Shown one piece after another: positions 6,173-13,403 of a stretch of DNA of 52,306 bases. Source of the stretch: Chromatiaceae bacterium (GTDB lineage Bacteria > Pseudomonadota > Gammaproteobacteria > Chromatiales > Chromatiaceae). Numbering within the stretch: the first letter of the stretch is position 1; every line of letters starts with the position of its first letter. Position numbers and translations under genes: made by a program. The notes under the pieces were generated by a model. The model was not told where the DNA came from. It saw only the letters and a program-made list of their open reading frames with translations, and searched no databases. The DNA is taken from the NCBI GenBank assembly GCA_026984455.1, contig JALSSC010000038.1, positions 1 to 52,306 of the forward strand, read 5' to 3'.

Positions 6173-8650
6173 TCAGCGTTGCCAGAGGATCTCGGCGGCC
6201 TCCAGGGGCACCGAGGCCTGGGGGTGATGGGGGCGGACGCGCACCGTGTAGTCGCTGGCCGGGCGTTGGTCCGCCACCTCCACCTGATAGAGCCAACCAT
6301 TGACGGCCCCGGGGAGGGGGCTCACCGCCGTCAGGGGGTGGCGTTCCGGGCAGTCGCCCGCCATCGGTTCGGCGTAGAGTTCCACCCGCACCGCCTCGGG
6401 CCCCAGGTCGTCCAGGTAGACCTGAATGGCGAACAGATGACGGTGGTCCGCGCTGTGCACGTCGAGGCGCCCGAAATGCACCGCCGGCCAGTGGCGCCGT
6501 ATGCGCCCCCGCCATCTCAGGATGTCCCGGGCCAGGGCCGCGCCCCTGGCGCTGCGGGCGCGGTAGGCCGAGGCCAGGGGGGCGTAATAGTCCCTGGTGT
6601 ATTCCCGCACCATGCGGTTGCTGGAGAAACGCGGGGTCAGGGTGGCCATGCTGTGGCGCATCCGCTCCACCCAGGCCGTGGGCACGCCGCGGGGGTCGCG
6701 TTCGTAGAAGGCCGGGATCACCTGTCCTTCGATCAGGTCGTAGAGCTGTGCCGCTTCGCGGGCGTCCCAGGCCGGATCGTCGCCGTGCTCGTGCCCGTCG
6801 CCCAGGGCCCAGCCGAGGCCCGGTCGCCAGGCCTCGGCCCACCAGCCGTCCCGCTCGGAGAGGTTGAGGCCGCCGTTGGCCAGGACCTTCATGCCGCTGG
6901 TGCCGCAGGCCTCCCAGGGGCGGCGGGGGGTGTTGATCCACAGGTCCACGCCCTGGACCAGGGTCTCGGCCAGGGAGAGGTCGTAGTCGGGCAGGAAGAT
7001 CACCTGGCGGTGCAAGGCCCGATCGCGGATGAAGTGGATCCATTCCCGGATCATGGCCTGGCCGTCGCGGTCCTGGGGGTGCGCCTTCCCCGCCACCAGG
7101 AGCTGGACGGGGCGATCTTCGCGGCTAAGCAGGCGGAGGAGGCGGCCGCGGTCGTGCAACAACAGGTTGGGCCGCTTGTAGGTGGCGAATCGGCGCGCGA
7201 AACCCAGGGTCAGGGCATTGGGATCGAGCAGGTCGTCGTCGCCGAGGCGTTCGCGGATCTCGCCCACCAGACGCGCACGGTTGCGGGCGCGCATCTCCCA
7301 CAAGCGGGTGTCGGGCAGGGCCTCGATGGCCTGGCCGATGCGGTCCAGCTCCCCGCGCCAGCGGTCCTCGCCGCAGGCCTCCGTCCACAGGCGGTCGGAC
7401 TCGGGGGCCTCCCAACTGGGGGTGTGGACGCCATTGGTCACCGCGCCCAGGGGTACCTCCAGGCGGGGCCAGCGTGGGAACAGGGCTTGGAAGAGGCCCC
7501 GGCTCACCTGCGCGTGGACGCGGCTCACGGCGTTGACCCGGCCGCTGCCGTGCAGGGCCAGCCAGGCCATGTGGAAGGGCGTCTGCGGCTCCTGAGGTCC
7601 AGGCCCCCGGCCCAAGGCGAGGAGTTCGGCGAAGGGGATCCCCAGGGTCTCGGCATAGGGCGCCATGTAACGCGCGAACAGCCCGGGCGGAAAGCGGTCG
7701 AAGCCGGCCGCCACCGGGGTGTGGGTGGTGAACAGGTTGCCGGCGCGGGTGCTGGTGAGGGCGGTGGCAAAGTCCACCCCGGTGCTTTCCATGAACGTCC
7801 GGGCGCGCTCCAGGACCACGAAGGCGGCGTGGCCCTCGTTCAGATGGCAGACCTCGGGGGTGATGCCGAGGGCGGACAACAGGCGGTAGCCGCCGATGCC
7901 CAACACCATCTCCTGTTGCAGCCTGAGTTCCAGGCCGCCGCCATAGAGTTCACTGGTGATGCCGCGATCCGCCGGCTCGTTGAGTGGGTGGTTGCCGTCG
8001 AGCAGATAGAGGCGGATGCGTCCCACCTGCACCTGCCACAGGCGCAGATGGAGGGGCCGCCCGGGCAGTTCCAGGCGCACGCAGCGCCACCCGTCCTCGG
8101 CGTCACGCACCGGCTGGATGGGCAGTTGGGTGGGATCGTTGTAGGGGTAGAAGGCGAGCTGGTTGCCCTCGGCATCCAGACCCTGGCGGAAATAGCCCTG
8201 TTGGTAGAGGAGGCCCACGGCCACCAGGGGAATGCCCAGTTCACTGGCGGTCTTGAGGTGATCGCCGGCCAGGACCCCCAGCCCGCCGGAGTAGATGGGC
8301 AACGCCTCGGAGAGGCCGTATTCCATGCTGAAGTAGGCGACCTGGGACAGGGAGGGCGCGGCCGAGTCGAACCAGCTCGGCGCCCCCTGGGCCTGCTGTT
8401 GTTCGCCACGCAGCTCGGTGAGCAGGGCGCGGAATTCCGGATCCTGCGCGAGCCGTTGCAGATGCCGTCGGCTCACCGTGTGCAGGATCAACCAGGGGTT
8501 GTGGGTGCGATGCCAGAGGTCGCGGTCGATGCGCCGCCACAGGGCGTCGGCCGTGTGGCTCCAGGACCCGCGCAGGTCGAGGGCCAGTTGGCGCAGTTCG
8601 GACAGCTCTTCGGGGAGCGTGGGGCCGGGTGCCGGAGGTGTCAGGGTCAT
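6173..8650 (-). CDS. glgP: Alpha-glucan (glycogen/starch/maltodextrin) phosphorylase
   Basis: Releases glucose 1-phosphate from alpha-1,4-glucans with phosphate, using pyridoxal phosphate. The 825-residue protein belongs to the bacterial alpha-glucan phosphorylase subfamily, whose N-terminal region (from about residue 10, ELRQLALDLRGSW) differs from classical E. coli GlgP. Visible landmarks are YFSMEYGLSEALPIYSGGLG near residue 110, TNGVHTPSW, FARRFATYKRPNL, and the cofactor segment EACGTSGMKVLANGG near residue 580, which holds the Schiff-base Lys. It lies upstream of eno-gpmA on the same strand and about 3.6 kb from pfkB, which fits glycogen breakdown feeding lower glycolysis. Confidence 0.93.
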   Translation of the reverse strand: MTLTPPAPGPTLPEELSELRQLALDLRGSWSHTADALWRRIDRDLWHRTHNPWLILHTVSRRHLQRLAQDPEFRALLTELRGEQQQAQGAPSWFDSAAPSLSQVAYFSMEYGLSEALPIYSGGLGVLAGDHLKTASELGIPLVAVGLLYQQGYFRQGLDAEGNQLAFYPYNDPTQLPIQPVRDAEDGWRCVRLELPGRPLHLRLWQVQVGRIRLYLLDGNHPLNEPADRGITSELYGGGLELRLQQEMVLGIGGYRLLSALGITPEVCHLNEGHAAFVVLERARTFMESTGVDFATALTSTRAGNLFTTHTPVAAGFDRFPPGLFARYMAPYAETLGIPFAELLALGRGPGPQEPQTPFHMAWLALHGSGRVNAVSRVHAQVSRGLFQALFPRWPRLEVPLGAVTNGVHTPSWEAPESDRLWTEACGEDRWRGELDRIGQAIEALPDTRLWEMRARNRARLVGEIRERLGDDDLLDPNALTLGFARRFATYKRPNLLLHDRGRLLRLLSREDRPVQLLVAGKAHPQDRDGQAMIREWIHFIRDRALHRQVIFLPDYDLSLAETLVQGVDLWINTPRRPWEACGTSGMKVLANGGLNLSERDGWWAEAWRPGLGWALGDGHEHGDDPAWDAREAAQLYDLIEGQVIPAFYERDPRGVPTAWVERMRHSMATLTPRFSSNRMVREYTRDYYAPLASAYRARSARGAALARDILRWRGRIRRHWPAVHFGRLDVHSADHRHLFAIQVYLDDLGPEAVRVELYAEPMAGDCPERHPLTAVSPLPGAVNGWLYQVEVADQRPASDYTVRVRPHHPQASVPLEAAEILWQR

Positions 8651-8712
8651 GGGGCTCTGGCGAAAGGATCGGGGCGATGGACAGGGTGTTCCAGGTCATG
8701 GGGGAGACAGTG

Positions 8713-9267
8713 TCACCCCGGTGTCGGGGGCTGTCCGTGCGCGGGTTCCTCTTGCCACAGCCGGCGCAGACAGGAAGGCCGGAGAGCGAACGCCGGCACC
8801 CGCCGGCGGTAGGCCGCATAGGCCTCACCGAACTTGGACAGGGCCTCGCGTTCCTCCAGGGTGAAGATCAGCGCCAGCATGACGAGGGCCTCGACGGGTG
8901 CGATCAACAGGATGAAGCCGGGGGAACCGAGGATCAGGGCGAGGCCCAGGGGCATGAACAGGAGCGCGAAGTGCATGGGATGGCGCATACAGGCATAGGG
9001 TCCGCGGGTGACCAGGCGGTTCGTCTCCAGGCGTGGGACGGTCCCCGCGCGGCCGTAGCGGGCCAGGGTGCGCCCGGTGACGCGGCTGACGCGAAAGACC
9101 CCGGCCATGACCATCAGCCCCAGGAACCCGCTCGCCCAGTGGAACAGGGGTGAGGCGGCCCAGGCGGCGAACAGGCGCCGGTCCAGCCACCCGCCCGCGA
9201 GGGCCCCGCCCCCGAGAAACAGGACCCAGAGCCCGATGCGCAGGCGTACCGCGGGCGTGAGCGCCAT
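8713..9267 (-). CDS. Isoprenylcysteine carboxyl-methyltransferase-like membrane protein
   Basis: A 184-residue protein with about four or five membrane segments and the ICMT/PEMT-type C-terminal motif: RGPYACMRHPMHFA at about residues 88-101, then EEREALSKFGEAYAAYRRRVPAF. In this superfamily those residues bind S-adenosylmethionine at the membrane face. The bacterial substrates are mostly unknown. Its ATG shares one base with the TGA of the upstream flavoprotein gene (TGATG), so the two are translationally coupled. Confidence 0.8.
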   Translation of the reverse strand: MALTPAVRLRIGLWVLFLGGGALAGGWLDRRLFAAWAASPLFHWASGFLGLMVMAGVFRVSRVTGRTLARYGRAGTVPRLETNRLVTRGPYACMRHPMHFALLFMPLGLALILGSPGFILLIAPVEALVMLALIFTLEEREALSKFGEAYAAYRRRVPAFALRPSCLRRLWQEEPAHGQPPTPG

Positions 9268-10676
9268 CAGCCGTCGCTCCGCGGCCGCTCGGCGGCCAGT
9301 GCGGCGCGCGCCGCCAGGCCGAAGGACTCGGTCAGGGTGGGGTGGGGATGGATGGCCGTGGCGAGGGCCTCGATGGGGATACCGGCGGCCACCGCCAGGG
9401 CGGCCTCTCCCATGAGGTCGGCCGCACCCTCCACCAGGGCATGGATGCCCACCACCTTGCGGCTCCGGCGGTCGTAGAGGATCTTCAACAGGCCCTGATC
9501 CCGACCGGCGATCTGGGCGCGGGCATCCTGGGCATAGTCGTAGCGGGCCACGGCCGGATCCAGACCGGCGGCCCGGGCCTGATCCTCGGTCAGGCCCACC
9601 ATGCCCAGTTCTGGCGTGCTGAAGATCACGGCGCTGTTGCTGGCGGGCCGGGGAAAGGCCGCAGGCAGGCCGAGCAGGTGGCGTGCCAGGGCCAGGGCCT
9701 GGGCGCTGGCCCAGTGGGCGAACATGGGTTGGCCCACGGCGTCGCCGAGGGCATGGATGCCTGCTTCGGCGGTCTCCAGGTGGGCGTCCACCTCGATTCC
9801 GTGGGGGCCGTGGCGTACCCGGGTGTGCTCCAGCCCCAGGCCCTCTACCCGGGGGTGGCGGCCGGTCACCAGGAGGACGTTCTCCGCATGGCGCTGACAG
9901 GGTTCCCCGGTGGCGGTGACATATTGCACATAGGCCCCACCGCCGGTGTTGACGATGGCCTTGACCTGGCTGCCGGTGAGGATCTCGATCCCTTCCCTTT
10001 CCATGTGGGCGCGCAGGCGGTCACTGAGTTCCGGGTCGACCGGGCCGAGGAGGCGGGAGGCGGCCTCGAGGATGAGCACCCGGCTGCCGAAGGCGTGGAA
10101 GATCTGTCCCAGTTCCACGCCGATGGGACCGCCGCCGATCACCACGAGATCCGCGGGGACGTGGTCGATGTCGAGGATGCCCTCGCTGTCGAGCACCCGC
10201 GGGTTCTCCACCCCGGGGATGGGTGGACGCACCGGGACGGATCCGGTGGCGATCACCGCCTTCTCGAATTCCACCCGCCGCTGTCCGCCGCCGCTCAGGG
10301 CGATCTCGGCCGAACGCGGAGAGAGCAAGCGTGCGCGTCCCTGGATCAACTCCAGGGTGGGGAAGCGGCGGACGTGCTCCAGGGCGGCCTGGGAGCGCCG
10401 TTGCAGGATGGCCCGCTTGCGTGCCTGCACCGCTGACCAATCGAGGTGGGGCCGGGTGCCCGGCAGGCACAGGCCGAAGTCCAGGGACTCGTCGATCTCC
10501 CGCAAGCGGCGGGCAGTCTCGCGGAAGATCTTGGAGGGGATGCAGCCCTCGAACAGGCAGGTCCCGCCGAGCCCGGGGCCTTCTTCCACCAGGGTGACCT
10601 TGCGATCCGCCTGGGCCAGGGCCATGGCCGCGGGGGTCCCGGCGGGGCCGCCGCCGATGATGAGGAATTCAGACAT
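9267..10676 (-). CDS. Dihydrolipoamide dehydrogenase-type pyridine nucleotide-disulfide oxidoreductase
   Basis: The 469-residue flavoprotein opens with the FAD-binding LIIGGGPAGTPAA and has the redox-active disulfide in GGTCLFEGCIPSK (Cys-x4-Cys). A second Rossmann motif VVIGGGPIGVELGQIF binds NAD(P)H. The C-terminal HPHPTLTE carries the His-Glu pair of lipoamide dehydrogenases. These features favour a Lpd-like enzyme over glutathione or mercuric reductase. No dehydrogenase E1 or E2 gene is nearby, so its partner is unknown. The ATG at 10676 starts right at the FAD motif. A membrane methyltransferase gene is coupled downstream. Confidence 0.85.
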   Translation of the reverse strand: MSEFLIIGGGPAGTPAAMALAQADRKVTLVEEGPGLGGTCLFEGCIPSKIFRETARRLREIDESLDFGLCLPGTRPHLDWSAVQARKRAILQRRSQAALEHVRRFPTLELIQGRARLLSPRSAEIALSGGGQRRVEFEKAVIATGSVPVRPPIPGVENPRVLDSEGILDIDHVPADLVVIGGGPIGVELGQIFHAFGSRVLILEAASRLLGPVDPELSDRLRAHMEREGIEILTGSQVKAIVNTGGGAYVQYVTATGEPCQRHAENVLLVTGRHPRVEGLGLEHTRVRHGPHGIEVDAHLETAEAGIHALGDAVGQPMFAHWASAQALALARHLLGLPAAFPRPASNSAVIFSTPELGMVGLTEDQARAAGLDPAVARYDYAQDARAQIAGRDQGLLKILYDRRSRKVVGIHALVEGAADLMGEAALAVAAGIPIEALATAIHPHPTLTESFGLAARAALAAERPRSDG

Positions 10677-10828
10677 GGGGTCCTCCGGTAGATCTGTGCG
10701 GTAAAGGGGCCTGTGTCGTTCGATGGCAGCGTAACCCAATAGGTTCGGCGGGTGTCGTTAAGCAGGTGTCAGCCACGGGTCTCTGGGGCCAACATACCCA
10801 TCGCACCCGGCCGGGACCACGGAGGTCC

Positions 10829-12130
10829 TCAGGCCCGCCTCCACAAGAGTCGCCGCTCGCTGAACAGGAGTTCCGCAGCCACCACCACGAGGTAGATGAC
10901 GCCGATCCAGTACAGGCTCTCCCGCGACGAACCCCAAAGGTAGGCCATCAGGGTGGCCAGGGAGGCGAGCGACAGCAGGAGGCCGATGAGGGCCACGATG
11001 GATCCCCCCTGAAGTCGCCGGCGCAATCGCCAGGCGGACAGGTTGATGGCGGCGAAGACGAGCAGAAAGGTGGCGCTGGCGAAGGCCGAGATGATGGTGA
11101 GGTCGGCCAGATTGACGAAGGCCAGGGTGGCGGCGGTTATGACCAGGAGGCTCGCCCAGGGGATGTCGTTCTGCTGGCGACGGAATCCGAACACCTTGGG
11201 CAGAGCCTTCTCCGTGGCCATCACCAGCCCCAGGCGGGCCGTACCGAAGAGGGTGGCGTTGATGGCCGAGGCCGTGGAGAACAGGGCGGCGATGGCGATG
11301 AGCACGAAGCCGGCATGGCCGAGAAAGGGCCGGGCGGCCTCGGCGAGGGCATATTCGCCGTATCTGCGGACCTCTTCGGCGGTGAGATTGCCCACCGCCA
11401 CCAGGGAGACCAGCACATAGATGCCTGTGGTGATCCCCACCGACCAGAGGATCCCCCGCTTGAGATTGCGCGTGGGCTCCTGCATCTCGTTGACTGCATT
11501 GGGGATCAGTTCGAAACCCTCGTAGGCCACGAAGATCAGGGCGGCGCCCATGAGCACCCCGCTCCCACCCTTGTCGAACAGGGGCCGCAGGTGATCGCTG
11601 TCCACGAAGTACAGGCCGATCAGGGCGAACAGGCCAAGGATCAGCACCTTTATGGTGACGATCAGCAATTCGCTGGTGCCGCTGGCCTTGACTCCATAGA
11701 GGTTGACCCCGAGAAAGGCCAACATCACCAGGGATTCGAGCAGATGGTGCATGGCCGTGCCGGCGCCGCCCTGGGCACCCAGCAGGGCGCTCCCGTAGAC
11801 GCCGAAGGTATAGGCATAGAGGGCCATGGTGCCCACATAACCCACCAGCAGCAGCCAACCGCCGATGCCGGCGATGTTGCGGTGGGCGAAGCTGTGCTCC
11901 AGGTAGGTGAAGCTGCCGCCGTCGGAGGGAAAGTCCAGGCCCAGGTGGGCATAGGAGATCCCCGTCAGCAGGGCGATGAGCCCACCCAGGGCGAAGGCGA
12001 GGGGGGCGGCGTGTCCGGCCTCGGCCATGGCCAGACCGAGCACCGAGAAGATGCCGCCGCCGACCATGGCGCCCACGCCCATGGCGACGACTTCCTTCAG
12101 GGTGAGTCGTTCTTTCTGTGGTTGTGACAT
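10829..12130 (-). CDS. APC-family amino acid permease
   Basis: A 433-residue inner-membrane transporter with about twelve hydrophobic segments. The first helix carries GVGAMVGGGIFSVLG, the glycine-rich substrate-binding break of APC permeases. Later FVAYEGFELIPNA matches the conserved helix 6 region, and ATEKALPKVF follows helix 8. APC members exchange or symport amino acids and amines. The substrate here is not readable. The ATG at 12130 (MSQPQKERLTLKEV) places the usual short cytoplasmic tail before helix 1. A longer in-frame start at 12223 is possible. The gene is divergent from pfkB. Confidence 0.87.
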   Translation of the reverse strand: MSQPQKERLTLKEVVAMGVGAMVGGGIFSVLGLAMAEAGHAAPLAFALGGLIALLTGISYAHLGLDFPSDGGSFTYLEHSFAHRNIAGIGGWLLLVGYVGTMALYAYTFGVYGSALLGAQGGAGTAMHHLLESLVMLAFLGVNLYGVKASGTSELLIVTIKVLILGLFALIGLYFVDSDHLRPLFDKGGSGVLMGAALIFVAYEGFELIPNAVNEMQEPTRNLKRGILWSVGITTGIYVLVSLVAVGNLTAEEVRRYGEYALAEAARPFLGHAGFVLIAIAALFSTASAINATLFGTARLGLVMATEKALPKVFGFRRQQNDIPWASLLVITAATLAFVNLADLTIISAFASATFLLVFAAINLSAWRLRRRLQGGSIVALIGLLLSLASLATLMAYLWGSSRESLYWIGVIYLVVVAAELLFSERRLLWRRA

Positions 12131-12270
12131 GACGGGCGAGACCTGTTCGTCGTTCGGGATGTTCGAGGTTATACCAGAGCCGTGGGACGAGGTATGGTGG
12201 GATCTCATGGGCGTGTCTCCCACGAGACAGCCGGCCCGCGAAGAAAACCCAAACCCAATGGAGTTCCCAC

Positions 12271-13221
12271 ATGCATCCCGTCCCGATCCCCATCGCCGTC
12301 CTGACCCTCAATCCGGCGGTGGACATGACCTACGAGATCGACCGCCTGCTGCCCGATCAGAAGGTCCATGCCCGCGCCACCCGCTACGATCCCGGCGGCA
12401 ATGGCATCAACGTGGCGCGCGGCTTGAAGCGCCTGCGCATCCCGAGCCACAGTTTCTGCGTGTTGGGTGGGGAGATCGGCAACCTCCTGGAGCGCCTGCT
12501 ACGGGAACAGATCGATACCCTGACCTTCGAGCGGGTGGACGGAGAGACCCGTATCAACGGCACGGTCATCGAACATCACACGGGCGCCCAGTACGAGGTC
12601 AGCGGGCTCGGGCCGGCCATCCCGGAGGAACGCCTGGAGCGCCTGCTCCAGACCTTCGTCGCCAGCACGGGACGGGGCTTCGGGGTCATCACCGGTTCTA
12701 TACAACGGGAACTCCCACGCGACATCTATGCCCGGGTCATTGCCGATCTGCGGGCAAACGGCGGGCGCCCGGTGGTGGATGCGCAAGGGGACCTGCTGCG
12801 TCACGCCATCGCCGCGAGGCCGTTTCTGGTCAAACCTAATCACTACGAGTTGGAACAGCTCGTCGGCAGGCCCATCGACGGCATCGAGGATGTGGCCCGG
12901 GAGGCGAGGTCGCTCCAGCAGGCGGGCGTCGAGAACCTGGCCGTCTCCCTGGGCCCCCAGGGGCTGGTCTTCGTCGATGCCCACAACAGTCGTCACGCCA
13001 CGGCCCCCGAGGTGGAGGTCCGCTCCACCGTGGGTGCGGGCGATTCCATGGTGGCGGGTCTCGTCGCCGCCTTAGCCGCCCGGCGGGATCTCGAGGACAG
13101 CCTGCGTCTGGCCGTGGCCTGTAGCGCCGGCACGGTCAGGCATCCCGGCACCGAACTCTTTTCCCCCGATGAGGTGGCCGGGCTCATGGAAAGGGTCACG
13201 ATCCGTACCCTGGATATCTGA
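12271..13221 (+). CDS. pfkB: PfkB-family phosphofructokinase (hexose-phosphate kinase)
   Basis: The 316-residue protein has the ribokinase/PfkB fold signatures: TLNPAVDMTYEID at the N-terminus, GGNGINVARGLKRL (first PfkB signature) and STVGAGDSMVAGLV near residue 255, with the catalytic Asp in GAGDS. It most resembles the 1-phosphofructokinase/6-phosphofructokinase II/tagatose-6-phosphate kinase branch. Phosphorylation of fructose 6-phosphate is the likeliest role, given phosphorylase, gpmA and eno nearby. The ATG at 12271 is preceded by GGAG about five bases upstream. It is divergent from the permease and convergent with the cyclase gene. Confidence 0.88.
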   Translation: MHPVPIPIAVLTLNPAVDMTYEIDRLLPDQKVHARATRYDPGGNGINVARGLKRLRIPSHSFCVLGGEIGNLLERLLREQIDTLTFERVDGETRINGTVIEHHTGAQYEVSGLGPAIPEERLERLLQTFVASTGRGFGVITGSIQRELPRDIYARVIADLRANGGRPVVDAQGDLLRHAIAARPFLVKPNHYELEQLVGRPIDGIEDVAREARSLQQAGVENLAVSLGPQGLVFVDAHNSRHATAPEVEVRSTVGAGDSMVAGLVAALAARRDLEDSLRLAVACSAGTVRHPGTELFSPDEVAGLMERVTIRTLDI

Positions 13222-13239
13222 GTCCGAGGCCGCAAGGCC

Positions 13240-13403
13240 CTTCGTCTGAAAAACGGGCTTCTTCGACGGCCCGCATGCGGCCCATCCATCATGCACCGCC
13301 ATGTTCGACGGCTGTAGGCCGTCGAACATGAAGGGACTGGGCGATTGGGTCCTCCGGTTCCGCCGTCGAAAAGTCCACGGAAAGGCCCTTTCGACATCTG
13401 CTA
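13240..13403 (+). repeat. Intergenic repeat, family 2 (copy 1)
   Basis: Between two convergent genes lies a segment with related ends. The left end CGTCTGAAAAACGGGC...TTCGACGGC resembles the reverse complement of the right end, which reads GCCGTCGAAAAGTCC and closes with TTTCGACATCTGCTAG. The right end resembles the end of the segment at 33180-33337 (GCGAAAGTCC...TTTTTCAACATC). The final TAG serves as the stop codon of the cyclase gene. A small non-autonomous repeat is the best reading, but similarity between the copies is only partial. Confidence 0.4.
13300..13330. terminator. Perfect 13-bp hairpin between convergent genes
   Basis: CATGTTCGACGGC, a five-base loop TGTAG, then GCCGTCGAACATG. 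The stem is perfect and lies 78 bases after the pfkB stop and 70 bases past the cyclase stop. No T-run follows on either strand, so it is not a canonical intrinsic terminator. It may be an RNA 3'-end stabiliser or simply part of the repeat. Confidence 0.45.

Noticed and set aside
5384-8812. A 1142-codon open frame on the plus strand
   Set aside because: It is antisense to enolase and glucan phosphorylase. High GC removes stops in the opposite frame. It has no family motif and many Gly/Ala/His/Val runs.
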